Source: Clostridium senegalense JC122 (lineage in GTDB: Bacteria > Bacillota > Clostridia > Clostridiales > Clostridiaceae). Taken from it: a stretch of 64,000 nucleotides of DNA. The notes beneath the pieces were generated by a model that was not told where the DNA came from, did not search any database, and saw only the letters and a list, made by a program, of their open reading frames with translations. Both the position numbers and the translations under genes were made by a program. Location of the stretch: positions 201,978-265,977 of the forward strand of contig NZ_HE611054.1 in NCBI RefSeq assembly GCF_000285575.1, read 5' to 3'. This document shows positions 43,782-53,782 of the stretch, piece after piece; positions within the stretch are counted from its first letter, which is position 1, and the number at the start of each line of letters is the position of its first letter.

Positions 43782-46700
43782 TTTATTACTAATAAAAAAC
43801 CTAACCTTAACTCTTTAGGCATTTGAAGAATTAAATCTATAATTGATCCACAAGCCTCAAAATAATATATAATAGCATAATTGTACTGACCACTTTCTAA
43901 AAACTTATCACCTATACAAATTAATAATATCCATAAAAGAAAATTTTCTTCCTGCTCCTTAAAATCACTTAACATAAAATTTAAGCTTTCTATATTCGGA
44001 TTTTCTAAAAGTATATGATTTAAAAATCTTAATGTCCTATTATTCCTCTTGAAATCTATTTCTAATTCATATTCATTAGCTAATTGTAAAACTAATATTG
44101 CTTTTTCATATTCCTTTTTTAAATAGAAATTTATTACAGAATTTAATACAATTAATATTATATTATCTTTATTAACTATATCCTCTATCATTTCTTCTAA
44201 TATAATTAAGTATTTATCTATATCTTTTTCTGCATTTTCTTCCAATTCATATACTATTTCGCACACTTTAGCTAACTTTGTTAAAGACACACCTGTATTT
44301 TTCGACGATTTTTTTGCAATATTCAGAAAACTTTTAGCCTTTTCTTTTTCACCGCATAAGCAATGTAGATTATAAGCTAATATATAAAACTGACCTTTAT
44401 CTCTATTATCAACATCTGGTCCATCAGCATAATTTTTCACCAAAGAATAGTACCTATAAGCCTCACTATATTTACCAAATTTATAGGAGATACTTCCTAA
44501 ATACATATAGCAATAATGTTCAAATCTTTTTTGTTTTTCTGCTTCTTTTAATTCCTTTTTACGTAAATTTTCTATGGCCTTCATAAATGTATTGTAAGCT
44601 TCTTCATATTCATCTAAACTGTATTGAACAAAACCTATATTTACAAGTCCAAGAACACCACAACTTTCAATGTTATTATCCACTTCAATTTTATAAACCA
44701 TTTCATAATATTCCATGGCTTTATCCATTTCTTCATAAAAATCACTATATATAAGCCCTATATTATTCATGATTCTTACTTTTGCTAAAGGATATTTATC
44801 TGTACATAACTCTAAATTTTCAATCAATATAGGTAATGCTTCCTGTGGCTTATTTTTAACTATAAGTATGGCGGTTATCATATTACAAAATTTAAATCTA
44901 TAATCTAAATATTTGTTTTTACATAATTCCATACCTTTTAATCCAATGTCATAACTTTTATCATACTGACCCATTGACATATACATTTCTGCTTTTATGT
45001 GCATGTATGCTATATTGCCGTTTTCATACTCTATATCTTTTAAAAGTTTTTCTATTTTTAACATATATTTTTCTATTTCATTAAAATCTTTATCATTTAA
45101 CAAAATTGACACTATAAGTATCATTGAATCTACTGTTATTTTTGTATAATCTTTCATAGCTCCAATTTTACTTGCCTTATTAAAGCATTCCAGTGCCTTT
45201 TCCATATCACATTCTTCTTTGTAGAGTATTCCTATTTCAATTAAAATTTTCAAGATTTCTTCATCAAATTCATGCTCTTTATATGAATTTAAAATTTTAA
45301 AGTAATTACTTATGGCATCCTTTTTATTATTTACTTCTAACATTCTTTGTGCATTCTTAATACAATAATATTTTAAAGACTCTTTATCATTAGATTTTTC
45401 AAGATGATATATAATCTCTTCTAAATATTCTAGGCTTCCATCAAAATAATATTTTTCAAGAACCTTATATGCCATTTTATGTTTTTCTACTTTTTCATCA
45501 TCATCTATATCATCATAAAGATATAACTTTAAAAATTTATTATAAAAATCATATACAAAACCTCTGTCTTCAATTTTTCTACATAAAACTCCCATATCAA
45601 TTAACAATGCTAATTTATCTGATAGTATACTTATATCTATATTAAGCATTTTTAATATAAGTTCTTTATTAATAGCCTTATTAAATATAGACATAATCGT
45701 TAATATATCCTTTGATATTTTATCAAATTCATCTATTTGGTCTTTTACTGTATCATACATTGTTGCTGGAAGTTTAAGATGTTTTAACTCATATTTGTTA
45801 TACCATTTTCCACTATCATCATTTATATAAATATATTTTCTAAAAAATATATTTTTTAAAACTTCTTCTATAAATAATGGATTGCCATGGGTATTGTTAT
45901 ATATAATCTGCGTAAAAGCATTTGAAACATATCTTTTACATAAAACATTACTAATCATTTCATCAGTTTCAATTTCATTAAAATCACTAAGCCTTATTTT
46001 TAAACCATTTTGTATATTTGCTTTTATCTTATTTAAAAAATCAATAAATTTTTTATTCTTTTTGCATTCTCCATCACAATAGCTAAATATTATTAAAACA
46101 TTATTTTCTTTATTATATTTATTTAAACTATATATAAAAAAATTAAGTGTTTGTTCATCTTCATAATGTAAATTATCTATAATTATAATAGCTGGTTTAT
46201 CTCTAGTAACTTCACAAATAAACTTAATAACTTCATTTATTACTTTTACTTTATCTTTCTTTTTTAAATCATTTTCAGTAATTTCAATATTATATTTACT
46301 TGTGAAATTTGGTATGAAAATATTAAGAATATCTCCATACTTTAAAATTAAATCTTCACTTGCATTACTAGCTATATTCTTTAATATATATAACAAAGCA
46401 TTGCTTTTTTTAGTTGTATATAAATTGCTATACACTGTAAAATTTTTTAGATTTAATATATATTCTAAATGCTTTAAAAATCTTGTTTTACCTACTCCTG
46501 ACTCTCCATGTACGGCAACAATTTTATCTATTCTTTCATACTTATTCATAGATTCACAAAGCTTTACTATTTTCTCTACTTGTTCACTACGTCCTACAAG
46601 TCTAGTATTAAAATTTAGTTTTTCTAATAATTCTTTTTTATAAGGCTTAAAATTTTTATTATATACCTTGTTTATTTCTAAAATAACATCTGTTATATTG

Positions 46701-47476
46701 TTATATCTATTTCTTTTATCAAGTTGTATCATATTTTTTATTATATTGTATATATCTTCATCTATATTTTTTTGTAAATATAAATTGTTACTATAACTGC
46801 CATCTATATTTTTAACTATAATCTCTAAATTTTTACTATTTATTTCAACTTTCTTACTCTTTAAACATAACATTAATAAAATTATGCCTAATGAATATAC
46901 TTGTACACTTAATGTATCCTCGTCATTATCCTTTTTACATAGATTAAAAATCTCTCTATTTTCCTGTTCTTCATTAAATTCATATTTAGTAAGTTCTGCA
47001 GATAGCATATCTTTAAAAACTATTATATCGTCCTCTTCATTATAATAAATACTATCATCATTTAAAGAGTTATAAATACATCCTTGAACATCTAAATAGT
47101 TTAACATTTGACATAACTTCACAAAAACATCTAAAACTTTTTCTTTATTCTCAAATTTTATGCTACAAAGTTTTTTACTGTTCTTTAAAAATGCACTAGC
47201 ATAATAATAATTTTTATTTGAAACAATTTTATTATCTATAGTATTTACTAGTCCAAATTCATAAACAGGAATAAGTCCAACCTTATTTAAACTTCCTAAA
47301 CTAGAACAAGACTCTATGCAAAAGGAAATAAACTGTTCAGGTATGTTTTTCGAGTTTAGAATATTTATTATTACATCTCTTTTATTGTTTTGTAAATCAA
47401 TAGCTTTATACGAAGAATATAATCTGCCTTGCTTTAACTGTTCAATTATTTTATATTTATTATTTAATATTTCCAC
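43763..47476 (-). CDS. Pseudokinase - AAA/STAND ATPase - TPR signalling protein
   Basis: About 1237 residues. Residues 1-260 fold-match a Ser/Thr kinase domain (ILNNKYKIIEQLKQGRLYSS) but lack the catalytic VAIK lysine and HRD motif, so it is probably a pseudokinase. An ATPase follows with Walker A GESGVGKT near 320 and Walker B AIIIIDNLHYEDE near 430. From about 740 to 1110 there are tetratricopeptide-like helical repeats. The tail MPKELRLGF continues in the -1 frame as FISNKMETAFIKFRALL, joining it to the diguanylate cyclase. The ATPase and repeats resemble PknK-like regulators. Start is ambiguous; GTG at 47476 has GAGGG six bases away. Confidence 0.83.
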   Translation of the reverse strand: MEILNNKYKIIEQLKQGRLYSSYKAIDLQNNKRDVIINILNSKNIPEQFISFCIESCSSLGSLNKVGLIPVYEFGLVNTIDNKIVSNKNYYYASAFLKNSKKLCSIKFENKEKVLDVFVKLCQMLNYLDVQGCIYNSLNDDSIYYNEEDDIIVFKDMLSAELTKYEFNEEQENREIFNLCKKDNDEDTLSVQVYSLGIILLMLCLKSKKVEINSKNLEIIVKNIDGSYSNNLYLQKNIDEDIYNIIKNMIQLDKRNRYNNITDVILEINKVYNKNFKPYKKELLEKLNFNTRLVGRSEQVEKIVKLCESMNKYERIDKIVAVHGESGVGKTRFLKHLEYILNLKNFTVYSNLYTTKKSNALLYILKNIASNASEDLILKYGDILNIFIPNFTSKYNIEITENDLKKKDKVKVINEVIKFICEVTRDKPAIIIIDNLHYEDEQTLNFFIYSLNKYNKENNVLIIFSYCDGECKKNKKFIDFLNKIKANIQNGLKIRLSDFNEIETDEMISNVLCKRYVSNAFTQIIYNNTHGNPLFIEEVLKNIFFRKYIYINDDSGKWYNKYELKHLKLPATMYDTVKDQIDEFDKISKDILTIMSIFNKAINKELILKMLNIDISILSDKLALLIDMGVLCRKIEDRGFVYDFYNKFLKLYLYDDIDDDEKVEKHKMAYKVLEKYYFDGSLEYLEEIIYHLEKSNDKESLKYYCIKNAQRMLEVNNKKDAISNYFKILNSYKEHEFDEEILKILIEIGILYKEECDMEKALECFNKASKIGAMKDYTKITVDSMILIVSILLNDKDFNEIEKYMLKIEKLLKDIEYENGNIAYMHIKAEMYMSMGQYDKSYDIGLKGMELCKNKYLDYRFKFCNMITAILIVKNKPQEALPILIENLELCTDKYPLAKVRIMNNIGLIYSDFYEEMDKAMEYYEMVYKIEVDNNIESCGVLGLVNIGFVQYSLDEYEEAYNTFMKAIENLRKKELKEAEKQKRFEHYCYMYLGSISYKFGKYSEAYRYYSLVKNYADGPDVDNRDKGQFYILAYNLHCLCGEKEKAKSFLNIAKKSSKNTGVSLTKLAKVCEIVYELEENAEKDIDKYLIILEEMIEDIVNKDNIILIVLNSVINFYLKKEYEKAILVLQLANEYELEIDFKRNNRTLRFLNHILLENPNIESLNFMLSDFKEQEENFLLWILLICIGDKFLESGQYNYAIIYYFEACGSIIDLILQMPKELRLGFLLVIKWKQLL
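43794..43799 (-). other. Candidate -1 frameshift site U UUU UUA between ATPase and cyclase frames
   Basis: The upstream frame reads GGT TTT TTA TTA. The T of GGT with TTT TTA forms U UUU UUA, the retroviral-type slippery heptamer. A -1 shift gives ATT AGT AAT AAA ATG GAA and enters the cyclase. One more T in the genome gives the same protein. Confidence 0.45.
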
Positions 47477-47688
47477 TCCAACCCTCACCTCGTTACTAGG
47501 TATACAAGAATATAGTTACAACTTATCTTCCAATTGAAATAGTTATAAATTACCAACATAAAAATAACTAGTTAATATATTTTATTCCATATATATTTTA
47601 AATAAAATAAATTATATAAAATTTTAAATGGCTCTATATCAACTAGTTAATTGCTTCTAGATTTTTATTAGATTTTTATTTTATATTT

Positions 47689-48555
47689 TTATGTTAAAAT
47701 TTCGAATCCATCCTCTGTCACTCTTATAGTGTGTTCCCATTGAGAAGAAAGCTTTCCATCTTTAGTTAACGCTGTCCACTCATCTTCTAATATTACTGTT
47801 TCTGGAACACCTAAGTTAATCATTGGCTCAATAGTAAATGTCATATTTGGAAGTAATATCATTCCTTCTCCTTTTTCACCTACATGAGCTACAAAAGGCT
47901 CTTCATGGAACTCTCTACCTATTCCATGACCACCAAATTCATATACTACAGAATATCCATGAGCTTTTGCATGTTGCTCAACAGCATATCCAATATCACC
48001 TACAGTTGCAAAAGGTTTTACTTGTTGCATACCTATTTCTAAACATTCTTTTGAAACTTTAACTAAATTTTTAGCTTCTTCTGATGCTTCTCCAATTATA
48101 AACATTCTGCTAGCATCACCATAATATCCGTCGACAATACAAGTAACATCTACATTTACTATATCTCCATCTTTTAATATAGTATTTTCATCTGGTATTC
48201 CGTGACATACTACTTCATTTATTGATACACAAGTACTTTTAGGATAACCATAATATCCAAGCGGTGCAGGATATCCATTATGCTCTACAGTATATTCGTG
48301 CACCCATGTATTTATCTCTTCTGTACTAACCCCAACTTTTATTTTTTCCGCAACCATATCTAAAACATCATGAGTAAGCTTGCAAGCTTTTCTTATTCCT
48401 TCTATTTCTTCATCAGTTTTTATTAATTCTCTTGGTATTTGATACCCTACTTGCTGTTCTATTTTTTGAAGTTCCATATCTTTTTCCATATGACATTTTT
48501 TATACTTCTTTCCACTTCCGCACCAACATAAATCATTTCTATTAATTTTATTCAT
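47689..48555 (-). CDS. map: Type I methionine aminopeptidase with N-terminal SEC-C motif
   Basis: 288 residues. An N-terminal SEC-C zinc motif ([17 protein letters not shown]) precedes a type I MetAP domain with the five metal ligands: Asp in NVDVTCIVDG, Asp in YGDASRMF, His in GGHGIGREFHEEP, Glu in FTIEPMI and Glu in WEHTIRVTEDG. It removes initiator methionine from nascent proteins, and the zinc tail probably helps ribosome contact. The ATG has AGGAGG upstream. It is a single-gene unit; clostridia usually carry a second map in the ribosomal protein cluster. Confidence 0.95.
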   Translation of the reverse strand: MNKINRNDLCWCGSGKKYKKCHMEKDMELQKIEQQVGYQIPRELIKTDEEIEGIRKACKLTHDVLDMVAEKIKVGVSTEEINTWVHEYTVEHNGYPAPLGYYGYPKSTCVSINEVVCHGIPDENTILKDGDIVNVDVTCIVDGYYGDASRMFIIGEASEEAKNLVKVSKECLEIGMQQVKPFATVGDIGYAVEQHAKAHGYSVVYEFGGHGIGREFHEEPFVAHVGEKGEGMILLPNMTFTIEPMINLGVPETVILEDEWTALTKDGKLSSQWEHTIRVTEDGFEILT

Positions 48556-48898
48556 ATCTTTTCCTCCTAAGTATTTAAATAGCTTATATCTCTATAATCA
48601 TATCCAAAGTTAATTAGTAATTAACTTAAAATAAAAAATATCTACATACACTATATTTTATTACTATTTTTAAATATGTATATGTAATAATATGTTAAAT
48701 CTGAAATTATGTATATATAGAAATACAGGCTTAAGATTAAATTTATTTATCAAATTTTCTTATCAGTTAATAAAAAATAAGTTATTAACTATTAGAATAG
48801 TATTACTCTTAAACTTTATTAACCTTCTACTTTTATAAGTTATCACTATTCTTAATTGAAATCAAAATTTTAATGCATAAGTTAAACTTCTACCTTAA

Positions 48899-49112
48899 TA
48901 TAGGGTTTCAAATTAAATTTTAAGCTTATTCATTTATTAAATGAGGAAACTCAAACTAATATTTTATCAATAACTAATAGATTATTTTAGTTAAAAGTTA
49001 ATAGTTGTAGTAATTATTACTCACTATGTTCCTAATAATACTAAACATACTTTTAGGAAAAGCTTTCATTGTTTTAGGTTTTATTTATATTTTTTCTTAA
49101 CTGATAACAACA
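48899..49112. repeat. MITE-like element, family 2, second copy
   Basis: It begins TATAGGGTTTCAAATTAAAT and follows the copy at 38617 closely through ATATTTTATCAATAACTAAT and TAGTTAAAAGTTAA. The far end has diverged and lacks the CCCTATA tip. The spacer 48556-49165 around it holds no gene. Confidence 0.55.
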
Positions 49113-49165
49113 AGTATAACTGTAGTAAGTTAAATGTAATAAATAAAGCTAAAAATCCGTTCCTT

Positions 49166-49198
49166 ATAAAAAACAAAAGTTAGGATATACCTAACTTT
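49166..49198 (-). terminator. Terminator after the amidase-domain gene
   Basis: AAAAGTTAGG and CCTAACTTTT flank five bases; on the minus strand the downstream arm ends in T residues followed by GTTTTTT. Confidence 0.78.
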
Positions 49199-49248
49199 TA
49201 AATTATCCTTAATATTATTATACAATAAATTTCAATAAAATGGTAATT

Positions 49249-49893
49249 TTATATATGATATATATATATTATTCTTTTATCTTTATCTTGTAGTAACTTT
49301 AAATATTCATATAATGACACATTTTTTCTATTTATACTGTGTTGTGCTACAAATAAATCATTATGCTCTAAGTTTATATTAAATTCTTTAGCATGAATAA
49401 TTTGTGTATGATATGGATAGTTATTATTTTTTATATCCCCATATTGTATAACGTCACCAATATCTAGCATATTATATATTTCATTAAAATTACTTAATGC
49501 ATAATCTACAGTGATTTCTTTAAATATTAAAGCTTTATTATTTCCAACTCCATTTTCGTTGCCCCAATACTTTCTAAAATATCTAGCACTTCTCCAGGTT
49601 AATGATATTTTTTTTAATTGTTTTTCATCTCTCGTGTAGCAAAACCACTCCTTATAAGAATCATAACTTTGTCCAACCATATCAATTCCGCCAGCTTTTA
49701 GAGCTTGACAAACAAAATTCGCACAATCATTTTCTTTAAATATTGGATACTCACTTATATTAGGACTTTCTGCATATGCCTCTGCATAATTTTTAGCTGC
49801 TTCTCTATTATATCTTCTATACATGGATTGGTTTTTCTTTTCTTTAAGTAGCAGTTTTTTTCTTACATTTGATATAACTTTTTTTATTTTCAC
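49249..49893 (-). CDS. Amidase-domain protein (Amidase_6 type)
   Basis: About 214 residues. After a basic stretch comes YNREAAKNYAEAYAES, then NDCANFVCQALKAGG with the likely catalytic Cys near residue 75 and YHTQIIHA with a His near 165, the layout of the putative amidase domain found in secreted Firmicute proteins. No signal peptide is evident. The frame is open to an ATG at 49944 without a ribosome site; GTG at 49893 with GGTGG five bases upstream is the better start. Probably a peptidoglycan or peptide amidase. Confidence 0.75.
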   Translation of the reverse strand: MKIKKVISNVRKKLLLKEKKNQSMYRRYNREAAKNYAEAYAESPNISEYPIFKENDCANFVCQALKAGGIDMVGQSYDSYKEWFCYTRDEKQLKKISLTWRSARYFRKYWGNENGVGNNKALIFKEITVDYALSNFNEIYNMLDIGDVIQYGDIKNNNYPYHTQIIHAKEFNINLEHNDLFVAQHSINRKNVSLYEYLKLLQDKDKRIIYIYHI

Positions 49894-50035
49894 TACTACC
49901 ACCAACTTAATCATATTTTTAATTATAAAAAATTTTAAATACATTTTTTACAACAAATTCATTTATATTACATACTATATTATATACATAAATTCTATAA
50001 TTGTTTTAAGTAAAATAATTTTTTAAAAATTTATT

Positions 50036-50080
50036 TAAAAAATGACAAATAAAACACTATTTTAGTTTTATTTGTCATTT
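50036..50080 (-). terminator. Terminator of the fatty acid synthesis operon
   Basis: AAATGACAAATAAAAC pairs with GTTTTATTTGTCATTT and is followed on the minus strand by TTTTTT. It lies 17 bases past the accA stop and ends the long operon. Confidence 0.9.
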
Positions 50081-50096
50081 GAAATTAAAATATACT

Positions 50097-51047
50097 TTAT
50101 TCAATTACATTTCCTATCTTTCTAAATTTAAAATACCTTTGTTTTAAAAGCATATCTATAGGTTCTCTTTTCAATCTACTAATGGCTTCTTGTAAATTTT
50201 TATTTATATTTTCACACATACTTTCTAAATCATTATGTGCTCCACCTAGAGGTTCCTTTATAATTCTATCAATTACTTCAAGCTTTAATAAATCTTTAGA
50301 TGTTATTTTCATATCTTCTGCTGCCTGTTTTGCTTTATTGCTATCTTTATATAAAATACTTGCAAACCCTTCTGGAGAAAGTATTGAATATATTGAGTTT
50401 TCAAGCATCCAAACTTCATCTGCCACTGCTAGTGCCAATGCTCCTCCACTTCCGCCTTCACCTATTACAATAGATATTATTGGAGTTTTCAATTTAGACA
50501 TTTCAAATAAATTTCTGGCAATAGCTTCTCCTTGTCCTCGTTCTTCAGCTTCAATACCACAAAATGCTCCTGGAGTATCTACAAGACATATTACCGGTCT
50601 TTTAAATTTTTCAGCCTGTTTCATAAGCCTTAAAGCTTTTCTATAACCTTCAGCCTTTGGCATTCCAAAATTTCTTAATATATTTTCTTTTGTATTTTTA
50701 CCTTTTTGATGAGCTATTACAGTAACAGGTATATTATTAAATTTAGCTATACCTCCTACAATGCTAGCATCATCACCATAAAATCTATCACCATGAAACT
50801 CTATAAAATCTTGAAATATATTATTTATATAATCTAATGCTGTTGGTCTTTCTATTTTTCGTGCTATTAAAACCCTATCCCAAGCAGTCATATTTGTATA
50901 TTTCTCTTTAGCCATTTTATAGAGTACAATTTCTAATTCCTTAATTTCTTTACTAAAATCTATACCAGTTTCTAAGGATCGTTTTTTTAAATCATTAATA
51001 TTTAACTTAATTTCTTTTAATTTTTTTTCAAATTCTAATAAGGCCAT
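50097..51047 (-). CDS. accA: Acetyl-CoA carboxylase carboxyltransferase subunit alpha
   Basis: 316 residues with the alpha-subunit pattern: AWDRVLIARKIERPTALDYI, FHGDRFYGDD, GMPKAEGYRKALRLMKQAEK and the oxyanion segment GEGGSGGALALAVAD. With AccD it transfers CO2 from biotin to acetyl-CoA to make malonyl-CoA. It is the last gene of the operon, 27 bases after accD. Confidence 0.96.
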   Translation of the reverse strand: MALLEFEKKLKEIKLNINDLKKRSLETGIDFSKEIKELEIVLYKMAKEKYTNMTAWDRVLIARKIERPTALDYINNIFQDFIEFHGDRFYGDDASIVGGIAKFNNIPVTVIAHQKGKNTKENILRNFGMPKAEGYRKALRLMKQAEKFKRPVICLVDTPGAFCGIEAEERGQGEAIARNLFEMSKLKTPIISIVIGEGGSGGALALAVADEVWMLENSIYSILSPEGFASILYKDSNKAKQAAEDMKITSKDLLKLEVIDRIIKEPLGGAHNDLESMCENINKNLQEAISRLKREPIDMLLKQRYFKFRKIGNVIE

Positions 51048-51074
51048 GTTACATCACTCCATTTTAATGTACCA

Positions 51075-51953
51075 TTAAACATGATAACTTAAAATATTTC
51101 CAAGAACCTTTTTTAAGTTCTTTCTATCTATTATTTTATCTATAAATCCTTTTTTTAATAAAAACTCTGCCTTTTGAAAATCCTCTGGTAGTTTTTCATT
51201 AATTGTTTGTTCTATTACTCTTCTTCCTGCAAAACCAATTAGTGTATTAGGTTCTGAAATTATAATATCTCCAAGCATTGCAAAACTTGCTGTGACCCCT
51301 CCAGTTGTTGGATCTGTTAAAACTGATATATATAAATTTCCATCCTCACTATGCCTTGCAAGTGCTGCAGATGTTTTTGCCATTTGCATTAGTGAAACTA
51401 TTCCTTCTTGCATTCTAGCACCACCAGATGCAGTAAAAATTATTACTGGCCTTTTATACTCTGTAGCCCATTCTACAGCCCTAGTTATTTTTTCTCCAAC
51501 TACAGAACCCATACTTCCCATTAGAAATCTACTATCCATAACAGCTATTACTGTTTCATATCCATGTATATTACCAACACCAGTAATTACTGCTTCATTT
51601 AAATTAGTAGCTTTTTTATTTTTTTCTATTTTTTCTTCATACCCTTTAAAATTAAGTGGATTTTTTGTTTCCATTTTTTCATCAAACTCTACAAAAGTCC
51701 CCTCATCTATAATTTGATTAATTCGCTCTTTACTTCCTATTCTAAAGTGTTTATTACAATTCTCACATACTCTAAAATTCTTTTCTAAGTCTTCCTTATA
51801 TAAAAGCTTACCGCATTTTTCACACTTTACCCATAACCCATTAGGTATATTAGGTTTTGATGTATTTTCAACTTTATTAACAATATCTTTTTCTCCAGTT
51901 TTTACTCTAGCATATCTTTGTTTCTTTTTAAAAAGTTTATTTATTTCAAACAT
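51075..51953 (-). CDS. accD: Acetyl-CoA carboxylase carboxyltransferase subunit beta
   Basis: 292 residues. The N-terminal zinc ribbon has two Cys pairs (CEKCGKLLY and CENCNKHF) as in bacterial AccD, followed by the carboxyltransferase core with [20 protein letters not shown] and [13 protein letters not shown] [19 protein letters not shown]. It partners AccA. The gene lies 15 bases after accC. Confidence 0.96.
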   Translation of the reverse strand: MFEINKLFKKKQRYARVKTGEKDIVNKVENTSKPNIPNGLWVKCEKCGKLLYKEDLEKNFRVCENCNKHFRIGSKERINQIIDEGTFVEFDEKMETKNPLNFKGYEEKIEKNKKATNLNEAVITGVGNIHGYETVIAVMDSRFLMGSMGSVVGEKITRAVEWATEYKRPVIIFTASGGARMQEGIVSLMQMAKTSAALARHSEDGNLYISVLTDPTTGGVTASFAMLGDIIISEPNTLIGFAGRRVIEQTINEKLPEDFQKAEFLLKKGFIDKIIDRKNLKKVLGNILSYHV

Positions 51954-51968
51954 ACTCTAATCACCTCA

Positions 51969-53318
51969 CTAAGAGCGATAACCTAGCTGCTCGGATATGA
52001 ATTTTGTATCAAAATTACCTTCCTTAAATTTTTTGTTATTTAAAATTTCTAATAAAAAATCTACATTGGTTTCAACACCATCTATAAGCAATTCATCTAA
52101 TGCTCTTTCCATCTTCTTTATAGCTTCATCTCTGTCTTTTCCATAAGATATGATTTTTGCTATCATAGAATCATAAGTTGGTGGTATTTCATAACCAGCA
52201 TAAATAGCTGTATCCACTCTTATTCCTAATCCACCAGGTAAATTTAAATATTTTATTTCTCCTGGGCAAGGTATAAAGTTTTTACTTGGTATTTCTGCGT
52301 TTATCCTACATTCTATTGAATGACCTTTTAAAATTATATCTTCTTGTAAAAAATCAAGTCTTTCTCCACTTGCTATTTTAATTTGCTCTTTTATTAGGTC
52401 TATTCCTGTTATCATTTCTGTTATTGCATGTTCAACCTGTATTCTAGTATTCATTTCCATAAAATAAAAATTATTATTATTATCTAAAAGAAATTCTATT
52501 GTTCCAGCGTTTTTATAATTAATAAACTTTGCCGCTTTAACAGCTACCTCACCCATTTTTTCTCTTAAATCTTCTCTTATAATTGGTCCTGGCGCTTCTT
52601 CTATTACCTTTTGATTTCTTCTTTGTATAGAGCAATCTCTCTCTCCTAGGTATACAGTATTTCCATAATTATCTGCTAAAATTTGTACCTCTATATGTCT
52701 TGGATTTTCTATGAATCTTTCCATGTATATGCTTCCATCACCAAAAGATATTTCTGCTTCTGTTTTAGCAGTTTCAAAAGCTGAAACCAAATCTTTCTCA
52801 TCGTATACTATTCTTATTCCTCTTCCACCACCGCCAGCAGAAGCTTTTACCATTATAGGGTATCCTATTTCCCTGGAAATTTTTAACGCTTCTTGTGAGT
52901 CTTTTATTATTCCTTCTGAGCCTGGAACAATTGGTATATTGGCCTCTTGCATTATTTCTCTAGCCTTTGATTTATTACCCATATTTTCTATATTTTCATA
53001 GCTAGGTCCTATAAAAGTTATATTACATTGCTCACACATCTTTGCAAATTTACTGTTTTCAGATAAAAAACCAAAACCAGGATGTATGGCTTCTGCTCCT
53101 GTTAATACAGTTGCACTTAATATATTTTTTTCATTTAAATAACTATCTTTAGCTTTAGCTGGTCCTATACATACTGCCTCATCTGCTAATTGAACATGTA
53201 ATGCATCTTTATCTAATGTGGAATAAATTGCTACAGTTTTTATACCAAGCTCTTTACATGCCCTTATAATTCTGACTGCAATTTCCCCTCTATTAGCTAT
53301 TAATATTTTCTTAAACAT
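51969..53318 (-). CDS. accC: Biotin carboxylase
   Basis: 449 residues, standard length. It starts MFKKILIANRGEIAVRIIRA, has the ATP-grasp glycine loop KASAGGGGRGIR, ERDCSIQRRNQKVIEEAP, and the catalytic EMNTRIQVEHAITEMI. It carboxylates the biotin on AccB using ATP and bicarbonate. It follows fabZ by 19 bases in the same operon. Confidence 0.97.
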   Translation of the reverse strand: MFKKILIANRGEIAVRIIRACKELGIKTVAIYSTLDKDALHVQLADEAVCIGPAKAKDSYLNEKNILSATVLTGAEAIHPGFGFLSENSKFAKMCEQCNITFIGPSYENIENMGNKSKAREIMQEANIPIVPGSEGIIKDSQEALKISREIGYPIMVKASAGGGGRGIRIVYDEKDLVSAFETAKTEAEISFGDGSIYMERFIENPRHIEVQILADNYGNTVYLGERDCSIQRRNQKVIEEAPGPIIREDLREKMGEVAVKAAKFINYKNAGTIEFLLDNNNNFYFMEMNTRIQVEHAITEMITGIDLIKEQIKIASGERLDFLQEDIILKGHSIECRINAEIPSKNFIPCPGEIKYLNLPGGLGIRVDTAIYAGYEIPPTYDSMIAKIISYGKDRDEAIKKMERALDELLIDGVETNVDFLLEILNNKKFKEGNFDTKFISEQLGYRS

Positions 53319-53337
53319 ATTATCAAGCCCTTTCCTA

Positions 53338-53772
53338 TTAGCCTATAGCAAAAGATAACTCTGCCTGACAAGCTACCTTTCCATCAACAGTAGCAGTTGC
53401 TTTACCTATACCAATAGGACCTTTCATACTTATTATTTCTACTTCTAGTTTTAAAACATCACCAGGTATAACCATTTTCTTAAACCTAGCTTTTTTTATA
53501 CCTCCAAAGTATGCAATTTTACCTTTAAAATCTTCACAAGATAATAATGCTACTGCCCCTACTTGTGCTAGTGCCTCTATAATTAAAACTCCTGGCATTA
53601 CAGGTTTTTTAGGGAAGTGACCTTGAAAAAAATATTCATTCATTGTCACATTTTTAGTTCCTATAGCCTTTTTTCCTTCTTCTAGTTCATCTATTTTATC
53701 TATAAGTAAAAATGGATATCTATGAGGTATTATTTCTTGAATTTCTTCTATAGTTAAACTTGTTTTTTCCAT
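53338..53772 (-). CDS. fabZ: 3-hydroxyacyl-ACP dehydratase
   Basis: 144 residues of hot-dog fold with [12 protein letters not shown] and the active-site segment [20 protein letters not shown] containing the catalytic His and Glu. It dehydrates 3-hydroxyacyl-ACP in the elongation cycle. No FabA-type isomerase is seen here, so unsaturated fatty acid synthesis in this organism must rely on another route. Confidence 0.96.
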   Translation of the reverse strand: MEKTSLTIEEIQEIIPHRYPFLLIDKIDELEEGKKAIGTKNVTMNEYFFQGHFPKKPVMPGVLIIEALAQVGAVALLSCEDFKGKIAYFGGIKKARFKKMVIPGDVLKLEVEIISMKGPIGIGKATATVDGKVACQAELSFAIG

Positions 53773-53782
53773 AAATTTCTCC

